DNA of 64,000 nucleotides from assembly GCA_027475525.1 (NCBI GenBank), contig JAMWFC010000009.1, forward strand, positions 1,860,001 through 1,924,000, read 5' to 3'. The stretch comes from Macrolepiota albuminosa. Taxonomy: Eukaryota > Basidiomycota > Agaricomycetes > Agaricales > Agaricaceae. The notes under the pieces are model-generated. The model searched no databases and was not told the origin of the DNA. It saw only the letters and a list, made by a program, of their open reading frames with translations. Made by a program: the position numbers and the translations under genes. Shown piece by piece: positions 33,152 to 45,904 of this stretch. Numbering within the stretch: the stretch's first letter is position 1; each line of letters begins with the position of its first letter.

Positions 33152-36100
33152 ATGACTAGCTCTCTTGCTCCGGATCCTCCGTTCCCAGCTGCAGACACAG
33201 GTGACCTACCTGCGCTTCAAGCTGTGAAGACGCAATCTGTGTCAGCATACCAACCTCCGCCAAAGTGGGACAAAAAGATTCCTCGCGATGTCAGCGCGAG
33301 CTTTGGAATGCCTGGTGGGCTATCCGTATCAAGGATGATATCCATTGTACGACCTGGTGGTAAACCAGGAGAGAGATCCATGGTCTCAGGAGTGTCGCTG
33401 CCAGCGAGCCAAATGCCTTCATTGATGTATCCGGTATTGCCCGAGAGCTCGTCAGCTCATTCTGAGGGTCAACTGGATAGTACCCAGTACTCGGAAATGG
33501 TACAAGGCAGCGCGTTTGCGCATAGTACCCCCTTCCGGACTGCACCTACTGAACAGCTTTTGGAATATGTGGCCGATGCGGCTACTGAACCGGGACTATA
33601 GTCACTGACGACACAAGGACAGGTGCAAGGACCAGCAATAGTGGTCAGTAGGGAGGACGACAATGTCATAAGGTTGGAAAAGACGTCAACAGCGCCTGGA
33701 ATTCCAGAGTTGCACAGAAGAACCGGCAGACAGCCGCAGGTGAGGCATGACGGCCTCAGGAGAGTTATGGACTTAGAATCCGAGCTGGAATCCTCAGACG
33801 ATGAGGAAAGCAAAAGGTCGCATTCGACCTTGTCTATCCAGTTACAGCTGGTGTTGGACCGATACCTGTCGGTCGCAAAGGAATCGATGCGAAAGCGTCT
33901 GCAGCTTTATGTAGTAAAGCACTTACAGTTGCTGGCTGCTAGGAGTCACGATGTACCCCATGCAGATTCAAATGAATATATCGAATTGTTTGTGTGCATC
34001 TTCGAACTCAAAGTAGTGGAATACCTTAAGCGCAAAGCAGCACGAGGGTCAGCAGTCTCAACGGCTACTCCAGCCGACTCAGTAGAATGTGAGATGAGTG
34101 TGCGCCGACGAGCGCCATTAATCGCGGACACGATGGAATTGCTCAATGCGCCTCGTCAGGCTAATGAGTCTCAGCAAGACTATGTTCGGCGTCAGAATGC
34201 CGCAAACCGTCAACGCATTGTTAGCGTAGTGCCTCAGCAGGCATTGTCTGAGGTGGAGACTGTGACGACGACTCCGGCAGAGCCAGAGGCACTACTTGCA
34301 GTGCAGGAGGTTAAGACACCTCGTAAGCAAGTTACAATCAAGGAAGAGGTGGACAAAGTCCACATTCTTGAGGAGCGAACACAACCACGACGCGTAGTGC
34401 AACGCGTCCACCTAGTGGACAACTGGAATGAACACGTCAATTACCAGAGGATACGCAACCAGGATTTGCGTGATCATGGTGAGTCGTTAATTGACGACCA
34501 AGAGGTAGTCTTTGAAGGGCGTGAGGGTGTAACGCCTGTTGATGATATGCGGCAACAATTTGCAGCTCGGACGGCTGAACCGGACAGAGGTTCGGGTGGT
34601 AGTGATGATAGTAGTGGTCACTACGAACAGAGGGAGCCAAGTCGTCGCAATAACGATGGTGGAGGTCGTGATCACAAAAATAACGATCGAGACAATAATA
34701 ATCATCGTGATAGTGGCAAGCAGGCTGGTGGATTACCAGCAGAGCAACAAGTGAGGCAACAGCCCACCCCACAGCCAGAAAGAGCAGCCAATGAGCACTT
34801 GTTTTGCAGTCCCCAGGCATTTTTGATGCCCGTGCCTCATGAATTGCGTGAAACTATGCCGGGAATGAATGAAGCGGTCAGGATCCATATGGATCATATG
34901 CATGACCATCTCACTTGTCTGGTGGATGACTCCCTTGGAGTCAGATTTAAGTTTCCTGCTGGGGTAAGTCCCCGTAAATCCGATGGTAAGCACATACGTG
35001 CGTACGCTGGAGGACATAGGTTCTCTCAACTGGAGGACTGGGCCATGGACGTGTGCTACCACCTTGCAGCCTGCTGCTATGGTGGAGACGACATGGACCA
35101 GGAGAGGATATTCGTGCTACACGAATTTATGGAGGGAGAGGCTCGGAATTGGTTCCGTCACCATGTTCTCCACATTAATCGCAACAAACCGCATTGGACA
35201 TTTAAAGAAGTCCTGATAGGACTGTACAATTGTTTTGTCAACGCTGCTACGATGCAGGAAGCCTGTGATGCCTTTAGAAAGGCAGTGTATGATGCTAAGA
35301 CTGGCATCCAGACCTTTTATGATGACCTGGTGGGTCATGCACAGAATATGGTCGTCTATCCAGACGAATACACTATTCGCGAGACATTCCTGGATGGAAT
35401 ACCCACAGACATGAGGAGAGTGTTGATACGTGACAACAATTTGTCTCTGGAGGTCAATACTGTGACCGAATTTTTGGCGTATGCCATCCGGTATGAGCAG
35501 TCGACATGGACGGCGAACCATTATGAGCAGCGGAGTTCCCGCCGAGGAACTGTGAACCGTCAGGCAGTGAAGGTGGGAACCTTCCTGGCCAAATGGACGG
35601 AGATGGAGAACAATCGCAATCCGCGATTCGTTGTTCGTAAGACAATCCCTGGAGGCCAACGGCCTCAATCGAAGCCTGCTGGACAAGTGCCAGCGAAGGA
35701 TAGTCGACCCTTTTTGGGTCAGAATCAAGTAGCACCGAGAGGAGTGGTGGCGCCTGCAGCGCGTATGGCGGGCAAAACCGCTGGGGTTCCAGGAGCGGCC
35801 CAGAGAAGGCCTGCAGGGGATCCCTCAGCGTGCTACAATTGTGGCAGGAGCGGACATTTCGCTAAGGAGTGTCCCGCCCCTCCTAAGACACACATCCGAG
35901 TGGCCCATACGGCTGCGGCACTGAGCGATGTCATCAGTGACAATGAGGACGATGAGGTCGTCGACAAAACGGAGGAGGAGCCACAAGTAGAGGCTGACAG
36001 GTTGGAAGTGGATGACACTGAGAGTGTCCAGATTGATGGCGATGAATACGTCACAGTGGACGTGTATGACAGCGACTATTATGCTTGTGAGGACGAGGAA

Positions 36101-36652
36101 GAACACCTGTTTGCACTGACTGAGTGCCGTGGAGATCAGTGCATCCGAATGAGACGCGTAACCCTGCAGAAGGCAACTAATAAGTTGCACAGGCCACGCT
36201 ATACTCCCAAGGAGAAGGAGTGCCTGGTCACGTATGTTGATGTCAATGGACATCCGGCATGGATGTTGTGGGACTCCGGGAGTACCACTACAGGCATTAC
36301 GCCCCAGTTTGCTCATGTCAACACAATTCACGTTCATGAACTGGAGGAGCCGCTGATGCTCCAGCTGGGGACTGTAGGGAGTCACGCCATGGTGCAGTTT
36401 GGCGTGGAAGTGGGAATAAAGACGTCAGGGATGTCGACAAGAGAATATGTGGATATAGCAAATTTTGATCGCTATGATATGATCATCGGTACGCCGTTCA
36501 TGCGTAAGAACAAGGTGTCGCTGGATTTTGTGAACGACATGGTTGTTGTGAATGGTACACCTTTGAAGGCAGAGAAAGTTGTGTTAAACGACACAGATGG
36601 TCGGTTGAGGCGCTATCGCGCAACTGAAAAGCGGCATGATGAACAAAACTGA
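33152..36652 (+). pseudogene. Gag-protease of element B
   Basis: ATG 33152 and stop 36650-36652, about 1,166 codons with one TAG at 33599-33601. The N-terminal part is Pro/Ser-rich. Central helices follow, then an Arg/Asp/Asn-rich linker. The capsid-like domain (GGHRFSQLEDWAMDVCYHLAA to NNLSLEVNTVTEF) is at about 35010-35470. The knuckle CYNCGRSGHFAKEC at 35833-35874 is intact, C-x2-C-x4-H-x4-C. A retropepsin-like site reads LWDSGSTTTGI at about 36268-36300. Gag and protease share one frame in this family. With one private stop, this is the best-preserved gag of the three family-1 copies. Confidence 0.92.
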
Positions 36653-36685
36653 CTAGATGGTCGCAGGAGAGCGACTGTACAGGAG

Positions 36686-38303
36686 GTGGAGGACAAACAG
36701 GTCCCACCGAAAAGCCCGCTGGCAGACTCACCGGCTATACTGATGTCTGAGGAAGAGTTTCAAGAAACTCTGAAGAAGGGGAAGCACCCGGATGTGATTG
36801 GGTGTACCAATGGAAAGCCTAAACAGGCTGTACAGTGCAAGAATGAGCGTGGTAGACGCGTGGTGGAGTCGCTGGAATGCCAGCCGACTAGCTCCCGAGT
36901 GAAGGTTGAGGATCTTGTCAAGGACAAGGTGAATAGTACAATGGGAACTGTGGGTAGCACTAGGTCGCTAATGGATTGACCAGTGCCTTGGCCAGGAGTG
37001 CAATGGGTGTATGACCCACGTATGCCACAGGAGTGGAACAAATTGGTGGCATCAATGGTGACGCAGACTATGGGAAGGGTGCAGGTGACCCAGACGGGGG
37101 AAGTATACCATCACGCATGAGAGGACGAGATCTCCGAAACAATGGATATTGTATGTGATGGACTCTCGTTGAAAGCGAGAAGTGTGCAGTTATCGTCAAG
37201 GACGACGAGGCTGGTAGATAGACAACCCGTTGTAAGGTTGAATCTGGGAGATCTCACAGAAGAGCACATACGTGCCTTATGGGAGCGATTTGAACCAAAG
37301 GTTCAACCGCGTATAGCATGCATAGCCAAAGGAAAAGGTAAGGCTGTGAGCCTGACAGAGGAGGATATTCCTTGATTGCGCCAGCAATGGCAACTGGAGT
37401 TTGCTGATATCGTCAATGGAACGAAGGAAGAGCTTCCTCCGTGGTGGGAGGTTAATCATGAGATCAACCTCATTGACGATAACAAGCAGTACAAATATCA
37501 TTTGCCTCGCTGCCCGCAAGCACTACAGGATCAACTTCGTGAAAAGACAAATAGATACATAAATGCAAAGTGGTGGGAACCATGACCGGCGGTGCAAGCT
37601 GCACCATTACTTTGTATTCCCAAGAAGGATGGAACGTTAAGGACTGCATTGGATGCGTGACAGCGCAATGATAATACAGTCAAGGATGTGACACCTCTTC
37701 CAGATCAGGAAGTAATACAAGAAGATGTCGCGACAGCGAAGTATAGGTCGAAAATCGACCTCACAGACGTGTACGAACAGGTTCATATCCACGAAGAGGA
37801 TATACCAAAGATGCTGTTCTCGTCCCTAATGGGGACGTTTGTGAGTAACATCATGCAGATTGGTGATTATAATGCACCGGCAACATTTCAGAGGTTAATG
37901 ACCTCAATCTTCCAAGATGTAATCGGGAGGTTTATGCACATCTATTTAGATGATATATTCATATTTTCTGACTCCATTGAGGAGCATGAGCAGCACCTAC
38001 GAGTCGTATTTGAACGGCTACGGAAGGCCAGTCTCTATCTCAAATGGAAGAAGTGCGAGTTGTACGCAACGAGTATAGATTGTCTCGGTCACGTCATTGA
38101 CGAGAAGGGCATTCATCCGGATACGGATAAGCTCGACCGAATCCAAGAGTGGCGTACTCCATGCACATATAATGATATCCAACGATTTGTCAGACTGGTG
38201 AACTATATTGGCAACTTCTTGCCAGACATCACTGCATACACTGGGCCACTTATGGCCATGACCCAGAATGGGTCACCGTTTCATTGGAGACCACTGCATC
38301 AGC
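36686..38303 (+). pseudogene. Pol of B, part 1: reverse transcriptase
   Basis: Reads LCIPKKDGTLRTALD, KIDLTDVYEQVHIHEED, NAPATFQRLM and HIYLDDIFIFSDS (catalytic box near 37950), to the RNase H boundary PFHWRPLHQ where element C is inserted. Private stops relative to C are TGA at 36977, 37118, 37373, 37583 and 37658; in each case C has CGA. The copy is therefore more heavily deaminated than C. Confidence 0.9.
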
Positions 38304-38476
38304 TGTAACCTGGGGTTACTAGTTAGAACTATCTGTGTATTTCACACAGTGCTAAATCAGACCGCAATATTGGATTTGACTAGTACTTAGTGCAAAAACA
38401 AGATGTTGTCTTATGTAATACTATATTAAACAATTATAGCGTCGTTGATGCTAGTGACATGGGTAACTCCATTACA
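38304..38476 (-). repeat. 3' LTR of element C
   Basis: 173 bp, TGTAAC...ATTACA on the plus strand. Differs from the 5' LTR by seven transitions, all in CpG positions. Confidence 0.95.
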
Positions 38477-38488
38477 TACCCCCCAATG
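38477..38488 (-). promoter_or_regulatory. Polypurine tract of C
   Basis: Minus strand CATTGGGGGGTA directly before the 3' LTR; the identical tract precedes the 3' LTR of B at 55631-55642. Confidence 0.8.
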
Positions 38489-38843
38489 AGACCGAATACT
38501 CGGTCTTAGGAAGGAAGGTAGGGTAGAATAAAGGATGCATGATAGTGCAAGAGACAGAAGATTAAACGTGTATCGCGTTGCTTCACAGCGTTAGTATTGA
38601 GTCGCAGTGTAGATGTGTATTATGGACACAATAGGGGACAGTCCTTCTCAGACAAGGGCGCATATTGCGCCAGCAGTGGGTTGAAAAATGTTTATATATA
38701 TATAAACACTAAAAAAAACAAGAAACAAAAAGAAGTGACCCCTCCTCGGGGTCCGCTGTATCTACACGCGACTCTAGAGTGCGTATCAGCTGAAATGATT
38801 CGAGTGAACTACTCGGAATTACCTACACACAAAATATATGGGT

Positions 38844-41789
38844 CTATGACCCGTCCGATGATGTCCCCGCACCCGCGCCTGTCTTAGTCACCATTGACTC
38901 CTCCTCCAGTGCGACGTTAATCGTGGGAGGGGGAGGCGCCGATTCCGTCCTCGGTGGGGTTATAGGCCCCTCAACTACAGGCGTGTCTACCACCATAGAA
39001 TCAGTTAATGCGACATTAATCGCTGAAACATTGGTGGTTGGTGTACCATGCGCCGCCGTGCGTGGAATGAGGTTGACCCGGCTTGGGTCTGTGTCGCCGG
39101 CAGGCGTGGCATGCACTGCCGGACGTTTTAGGAGGTGGACCTGGTTCGGGTCCATGCCAATGAGATAGTAGAGGCCATTGGCCTCGGGGTTTTCAGGGAG
39201 ACGACTTTCTTCATTGTGCTTGAACATTAGACGATAATGATCGTCTTCGGTCATTTCCCGCCATCCATCCCACTCTGGGATTGTGGGGGGGGTGCCATAC
39301 TCGTTCAAGCGCTCCATGCGCTCGTCGTCGATCTGTCGAAAGATGTCCATAGACATCGTGGGGGCGTGGAACTGCTGTTCCAGGAAGACCACACCGTAGG
39401 TATACACGTGGTCCACCCAGTCGGCAGGTATCCGATTGTGCAATAAGATGCGTAGCGCGTCGTCGTCGGAGAAGTTGCGTGCAAAATCATCAGGGATGTG
39501 CACGGGATGGAGTTCCAGCTGGGGCCCTCGTTGGGGCTCAAAAGGCTGGTCAGGAAACATGTCATTATAGGAGGCAATAGCCTCATGATACAAACCTGGG
39601 CGGGCCATGACGAGAGTCATGCGCCGTACGATCACGGGCTTGGCTGCGCTGTTAGCGCAAAGAGCTCGGCATAAGGCAAACCCGAAGAGGGTTTGCCAGT
39701 GCATGCGGTAGGCCTGATCCACCGCAATGCCTTGATAGGTGTTCTTCAAACCAGGACGACCAAAGATCAGCGTGTACTGCGCAAGCTGATCCAGGTCGAA
39801 CGGTGTGGAGGGGTCTTGAGCGCGCATTATGCGCAGCGCGGTCGAACCGTCTTCTTTCGTGCGCAAATAGCGCCCCGGAATGTGTCGGCGCTCAACGAGC
39901 ACAAGGTCGTCAGAGCCCTGGATTGGGTTGACGAGGTTCTGGTAGCGAGGGTCCTTCATCAGGAGCATCATTGTTCGGTCGTGTAGCGACTCATCGGTTC
40001 GCTGAGCGAACAACTGAAGCTCTGTGATGAGGAGATAGGCGGAGATCCGTTCACGACGGGGAGCGTGCTCGTTCGAAAAGTACTTGTAGAGCCGATCCAG
40101 CTCTAATGGACTGTGGGGGAGGCCGCAAGGGGAATACTTGTAGATCACGCTGGCGGGGATGCCAGCACGGTGCCCAGAAGCGAACTCATATGCCGCAGCC
40201 CGGTTGGCCTCAGCGCCCAACAGCACGGTATTCAAATGATACGAATAGTATGTACAGTGGCTGAGTGCTCCTCTGAAGCACGAATTCATTCGCTCGATAT
40301 CGAGCGGTCCCCACACCTTCACCCCCAATCCATCGGGGATTCTCCCCGAGAACTCATCCTCAGCCCTCTGTTTGAGGGCGTGCAGCTCCTTGGCGCGGGT
40401 CGCCTTCTTCTTTGCAATGCGCTTATTGCGCGATACTCTCTGGAATCGGTCTGCAGCCGATTCCCCTTCCTCTGCCTCCTCCTCCTGCTCCGAGCTCGAC
40501 TCTCCGTAGTCGCTCTCGTCAGATAAGGAGGGCACAGTTGCTTTGCCTTTGCCTTTTCCAGGCATGGGACGATCCCTCGAGGTCGCCACCAGACCGTCGT
40601 ATTGCTCTGGAGAGCCAGGGTCGATGGTCAGGACGACCATGGGAAAGTGTGCCTGCAGCGCGGGCACGGTAACGGGCAACAAAAATAACATCAAAACCTT
40701 CCCGGCCTGTGCAGGAATGCCCGCCGGGAACTCGATCACCTCCAGTTTGGAGGCATCGAGAGGAGGCTTACAGCCTCGACGTTGGCATGCAGACCCCGAC
40801 TTGGCCGGGGCGGGAGGTTCAAATGGTGGCTGAGCCACTGGAGGGGCAGGCGCATTTCACGCCAGACTTCTCCCTCCAGGCTCAGTGCGAGGGACAACAG
40901 TACTTGGCGCCACAGCGACGGTTTTGGGCACCCTAGTTGGGGCCCGAGACGATGCGGTTTCCCGCTGACCCAAGGACAGACCTGCCAAGGGTTCACTGAC
41001 CGCAGCCAGCGACTCTGACGAAGCCTGAGGACCCGGATTGGGTAACCGAGATGAGGAAGCAACGGGCTGAGCAGGCTGCTCACGGCACGCGACTTGCGCT
41101 TCTGCTGGCATCCTTGCCCGTGGAGGATCGACCGGTCGGCTGGGCTGATACTTAGCCCTCTTGACCTCTGCGGTCGGTTCCTCGAATGACGACACTTTGC
41201 ACTTAGACGCGCGTTCGATCTGTTCTAGCGCTACAACGTGCTGCCTCTTCATCAGCTCGATCTGGTCGAGCAATCCCTCCATCACCATCATGGCCAGACT
41301 GTCCTGCAGGAAGGACGCAGTTGCAGGGACTGGCTGTCCCGCTGCCTCCAATCTGCCTAGCAGCACGTCTGGCACTGCTACTCTCTGCGCTTGTGGCGCA
41401 GGCTCCTCATATGACTCTGCTGCGGGCCGATGAGCCCATGGAACTGACGGCGGCCCCGTCACCACACCCGCATACGTCGGATACGACGCAGACGAGCGTG
41501 AGGACGGTTCCTGATAGTACCGTTCTCGACGCAAGCTATCCTCCGGGCGCCCATAGCGCCCATCATCATCGATCTCCATCTCTTGCGAGTGGAGGGGTGT
41601 TTGGTAGGGGAGCGGCTCCTCGCGGCCCGGATAGGCCACGCCCGCTGACTGCAACTGACTCGCCGCCGGATATGGCGGCTGCCTCTGAAACTGGGAAAAC
41701 TGGGATGACGTCTGTATATTCGGGGGTCTCCCCCCTCCACTAGAGCCTTGCCGGCTCTGATCACTCTTTTGCGGCCCCCAATAGGCCAT
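38844..41789 (-). CDS. ORF3 of element C: about 980-codon protein of unknown function
   Basis: ATG 41789, one TGA at 40857-40859 (CGA in B) and the end at 38844, on the sense strand downstream of integrase. N-terminal 300 residues: Gln/Pro/Ser-rich, a helix with LLDQIELMKRQHVVALEQIERA, basic KRAKYQPSRP. After the stop: RRGCKPPLDASKLEVIEFPAG, a Ser/acidic stretch (SDESDYGESSSEQEEE), a basic KRIAKKKATRAKEL helix and a long folded part (VKVWGPLDIERMNSCFRGAL..., HAPRRERISAYLLITELQLF, AQYTLIFGRPGLKNTYQG, FLEQQFHAPTMSMDIF). The Pro-rich tail repeats INVAL. No signal peptide or membrane segment is seen, so it is not an envelope. B carries the same ORF at 52260-55199. I do not recognise a family. Confidence 0.85.
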
Positions 41790-42016
41790 TCTAAAGCAAC
41801 ACGTAGACTACGTGTATTGGGACTGAGGAAAGAAAGAAAAAAAACAATCTCCCAACTCCGCCAGTGGTGTAAACAACCACAAACACACGCCACCCGGCGC
41901 CGCGTCGGCGATCATAATTGCGTAAACAGTTACAATCACAGCCACAATTAGTGGCCACCCGGTTAGTTACCGGCAATCAAAGTGGACTTCGTCCACATTC
42001 CACCACCACACGCGCA

Positions 42017-43753
42017 TTACGCGCGTTTTGCTAGCTGCTGAGGGCGTTTCACGCCCTGCAGCTCTAGATACCTGTCCATCGCTGCAAGGTCTTTGCAGTT
42101 TACTAGCGGTTCCCAGGTAGTATCACCTAAGCTCCACCTTACCTCGAATTCGAGGCTTCCCCTTGTCCAACGATGACCTATCAGGTCATCTACGAACCAC
42201 TCCTGGTCATTACCAGTTCCAAAATCATACGGCTCCGGAGTTGCTCGATTAGGAAAGAGCGCATCACTACTGGCCATATACGGTCGCAATAGCGACACAT
42301 GAAATTTGGGGACTATCCTGCGCGCTTGCAGCGCATGGGGTAGTTCCAGCACGTAGTTAGATGTGCTCGGCTCCGCTTCAAGGACCTTATACGGTCCAAT
42401 CCACTTTGGACACAACTTACTCGCTCTGCCTTTCAGCAGGTTCAGGTTCTTCATAGAAAGGTACACTAGGTTCCCTTTCTCGATTTCTGGTTCCTCACGT
42501 CTGCGATTATTCGCATGTTTGGTTTGCCAGACGCGCGATTCTATAATCGCATCATGGGCATCTGCCAAGTTTTCTAGCGCGTTGCACGCAAACTGCTTTA
42601 CTCCCACATGAATAGCTTCGTCCATACGAAGTTCACGAATCATGGATGGCATGTAGCCATTGTTGAGCTCAAAGGGTGAGTACCCTGTAGTCTCTGATAT
42701 GCTCGCGTTTATCGCGAATTCCACGAGTGGGCATCTATCCACCCAGTCCTTCTGGTCAGGACGTACGAATGCTCGCAATATCTGTGCGATATTTCTATTC
42801 GCACGTTCCGTTTGACCATCCGTTTGCGGATGAAATGATGTCGACATGAGCAACTTTGCTCCTAGCAGTTTGTGCAACTCCTTCCACCACTTGGAAGTGA
42901 ATTTAGCATCTCGATCACTTACGATCGAACTTGGCAATCCATGGATGCGCACTATCTCCTTGAGATAGATCCACGATAAGTCTGATGCTGTCATGGTGGT
43001 TCTCACCGGAATGAGATGGACCATACTGGTCATTATGCAGATCACTACCCAAAGGTAGTTAAAACCCTTCGACTCAGGGAACGGACCTATAAAGTCCATC
43101 CCGATCGAGTCCCAGGGTTTGACTGGTATGGGTAGTGAGTGCAGCTTTCCTGGTGGCTTCAGAGTCGATACTTTCGACTGTTGACATTGCTCGCATGTCG
43201 AGCAGAACTGGCTCGTCTCCTTGGCCATTTGCGGCCACCAGTACCAGCGTCGCACATAGTCCAGCGTTTTCTGAGTTCCGAAGTGGCCCACCACTGTGTG
43301 GGCCTGGTCCAGGATAGTCGTAATCAACGACCTCTCCCGGGGGATGCAGATGACTTTGGACCCTGTGGGTCTGATAAGGTAGATGAGCTGTTGCTCCACC
43401 TTGAAGCGCGGGTGCGCTTGGATAGCGTTCAGAATCTCTACAAAGAAATTATCATCCTTGTATCCCTGTTGGATACGTGTGCGGAACTGCACATTGCCTA
43501 GGTCAGCCGGTGCAGGAATATGGTCTTGTGACTCCAGTGCTTGCTGGAGCATCATACCAGTGCCTCCCATCAGCACCCCTTGCCTTGTCTCTTCACTTGG
43601 CTGAGGGGCCTCATGATCCACTAGCACCTGGGCTTCAATATCGCGAGTCTCTCGCTGTTCGTGCAGTCGCTTACTGCGACGTGTTTCCTGCGCTCGCATG
43701 GCATGTAACTTGACCCTATGTTCCCTGATTTCATGGAATTGATGCAGAGGCAA
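42017..43753 (-). CDS. Integrase of element C
   Basis: 578 codons, uninterrupted. An Arg-rich N-terminal helix is followed by the HHCC region HTVVGHFGTQ...CSTCEQCQQSK. The catalytic core is GMDFIGPFPESKGF, IVSDRDAKFTS and HPQTDGQTERANRN, so D, D and E are all present. A GKG-poor C-terminal SH3-like part (LCPKWIGPYKVLEAEPSTSNYVLELP) leads to a diverged chromodomain-like tail (WFVDDLIGHRWTRGSLEFEVRW...TWEPLVN). The copy could be functional as protein. It is separated from RNase H by a TGA (43841-43843) shared with B. Confidence 0.93.
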   Translation of the reverse strand: MPLHQFHEIREHRVKLHAMRAQETRRSKRLHEQRETRDIEAQVLVDHEAPQPSEETRQGVLMGGTGMMLQQALESQDHIPAPADLGNVQFRTRIQQGYKDDNFFVEILNAIQAHPRFKVEQQLIYLIRPTGSKVICIPRERSLITTILDQAHTVVGHFGTQKTLDYVRRWYWWPQMAKETSQFCSTCEQCQQSKVSTLKPPGKLHSLPIPVKPWDSIGMDFIGPFPESKGFNYLWVVICIMTSMVHLIPVRTTMTASDLSWIYLKEIVRIHGLPSSIVSDRDAKFTSKWWKELHKLLGAKLLMSTSFHPQTDGQTERANRNIAQILRAFVRPDQKDWVDRCPLVEFAINASISETTGYSPFELNNGYMPSMIRELRMDEAIHVGVKQFACNALENLADAHDAIIESRVWQTKHANNRRREEPEIEKGNLVYLSMKNLNLLKGRASKLCPKWIGPYKVLEAEPSTSNYVLELPHALQARRIVPKFHVSLLRPYMASSDALFPNRATPEPYDFGTGNDQEWFVDDLIGHRWTRGSLEFEVRWSLGDTTWEPLVNCKDLAAMDRYLELQGVKRPQQLAKRA

Positions 43754-43840
43754 ATCCTCGCCCTCTGGGTCAATACGTTTGTCCGCCTGGACATAGTCAT
43801 GCGCGTCATGGACGTCATCTCGAGTATCACTCTCGAAATA

Positions 43841-45874
43841 TCAAGACAGGCAATCCGCGACTTTGTTCAATTCACCTTTTACATAGGTGATGTCGAACTG
43901 GTACCACGACATGTAGTTGATCCAGCGACGTTGTCGCGGAGATAGGTGCACCTGAGTCTTGAAAAACTCTAGTGCTTTGTGATCCGTAATGATTTGGATC
44001 TTGTATCCCATCAGTTTATCCTCCCATTTTAGGAGGGCTTCCAGGATAGTGAGTGTTTCTAACTCGTGTACAGCATAATTCTGCTGGGCAGCAGTGAATT
44101 TACGGGACATAAACCCTGCTGGTCGGCAAGTCTGCCACGTCTTGCCTTGGCCAAACATGGCCCCAACCCCAGTTTTCGATGCATCGCATATGAGCCATAT
44201 GGGCTCGTTGATACGTGGATCAATTGGCTGGATGACTGGTGTCTTCGCGCATATGTGCTTAATCATCTCAAAGCACCGCTGATGCAATGGTCTCCAGTGA
44301 AAAGGGGACCCATTTTGGGTCATGGCCATTAGTGGCCCTGTGTAGGCCGTGATGTCTGGCAAGAAGTTGCCAATATAGTTGACAAGTCCAACAAACCGTT
44401 GGATATCATTATATGTGCGTGGAGTACGCCACTCTCAAATTCGATCGAGCTTGTCCATGTCCGGATGAATTCCTTTCTCGTCAATGACGTGACCGAGACA
44501 GTCAATACTCGTTGCGTACAACTCGCACTTCTTCCATTTGAGATAGAGACTAGCCTTCCGTAGTTGTTTGAATACGACTCGTAGGTGCTTCTCATGCTCC
44601 TCAATGGAGTCCGAAAAGATAAATATATCGTCTAGATAGACATGCATAAACTTCCCGATTACATCTCGGAAGATTGAGGTCATTAACCTCTGAAATGTCG
44701 CTGGTGCATTGCAATCACCTATCTGCATGATGTTACTCACGAATGTCCCCATCAGGGACAAGAACAGCGTCTTTGGTATATCTTCTTTGCGTATGCAAAC
44801 CTGTTCATACGCGTCTGTGAGGTCGATTTTTGACCTATACTTCGCTGTCGCAACATCTTCTCATATTACTTCCTGATCTGGAAGAGGCGTCACATCCTTG
44901 ACTGTATTATCATTGCGCTGTCGCGTATCCAATGCAGTTCTTAACGTCCCATCCTTTTTGGGAATACACAGTAATGGTGCAGCTTGCACCGCTGGTCGTG
45001 GTTCCCACCACTTTGCGTTTATGTATCTATTCGTCTTTTCACGAAGTTGATCTTGTAGTGCTCGCGGGCAGCGAGGCAAATGGTATTTGTACTGCTTGGT
45101 ATTGTCAATGAGGTTAATCTCATGGTTAACCTCCCGCCACGGAGGAAGCTCCTTCTTCGTTCCATTGACAATATCCGCAAACTCTTGTTGCCATTGCTGG
45201 CACAGTCGAGGAATATCTTCCTCTGTAAGGCTCACAGCCTTACCTTTCCCTTTTACTACGCGTGCTACATGCGGCTGAACCTTTGGTTCAAATCGCTCCC
45301 GTAAGGCACGTACGTGCTCTTCTATGAGATCTCCTGGGTTCAACCTTACAACGGGTTGTCTACCCACCACTCTCGTCGCACTTGACGACGACTGCACACT
45401 TCTCGCTTTCAGCGAGAGCCCATCCAGTACGACATCCACTGTTTCGGATATCTCGTCCTCTCGTGCATGACGGTACACTTCCCCTGTCTGGGTCGCCTGC
45501 CCCCTTCCCATAGTCTGCGTCACCATTGACGCCACCAATTTGTTCCACTCTCGTGGCATACGTGGGTCATACGCCCATTGCACTCCTGGCCGAGGCACTG
45601 GTCGATCCATTAGCGACCTAGTGCTCCCCACAGTTCCCATTGTACTATATACCTCGTCCTTGACGAGATCCTCAACTTTCACTCGAGAGCTAGTCGGCTG
45701 ACATTCCAGCGACTCCACCACGCGTTTACCACGCTCATTCTTGCATTGTACAGCCTGCTTAGGCTCATCCGGGTGCTTCCCCTTCTTCAGAGTTCCTTGG
45801 AACTCTTCCTCAGACATTAGTACAGCCGGCGAGTCTGCCGGCAGGCTTTTTGGTGGGACCTGTTCGTCCTCCAC
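43841..45874 (-). pseudogene. RT and RNase H of element C
   Basis: From MEDEQVPPKSLPADSP through CIPKKDGTLRTALDTRQRN, NAPATFQRLM and VYLDDIFIFSDS (near 44635), then RNase H ICDASKTGVGAMFGQ, YAVHELETLTILEAL and ITDHKALEFF to DCLS. Stops are TGA at 44861-44863 and 44435-44437, where B has CAA. Both are one CpG transition away from an ancestral CGA. The TGA ending the frame at 43841-43843 is shared with B. Confidence 0.9.
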
Positions 45875-45904
45875 CTCCTGTACAGTCGCTCTGCGACCAT
45901 CTAG

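Noticed and set aside
38844..41789. ORF3 as a retroviral-type envelope
   Set aside because: No signal peptide, transmembrane segment or Cys-rich ectodomain; strongly charged and soluble-looking.
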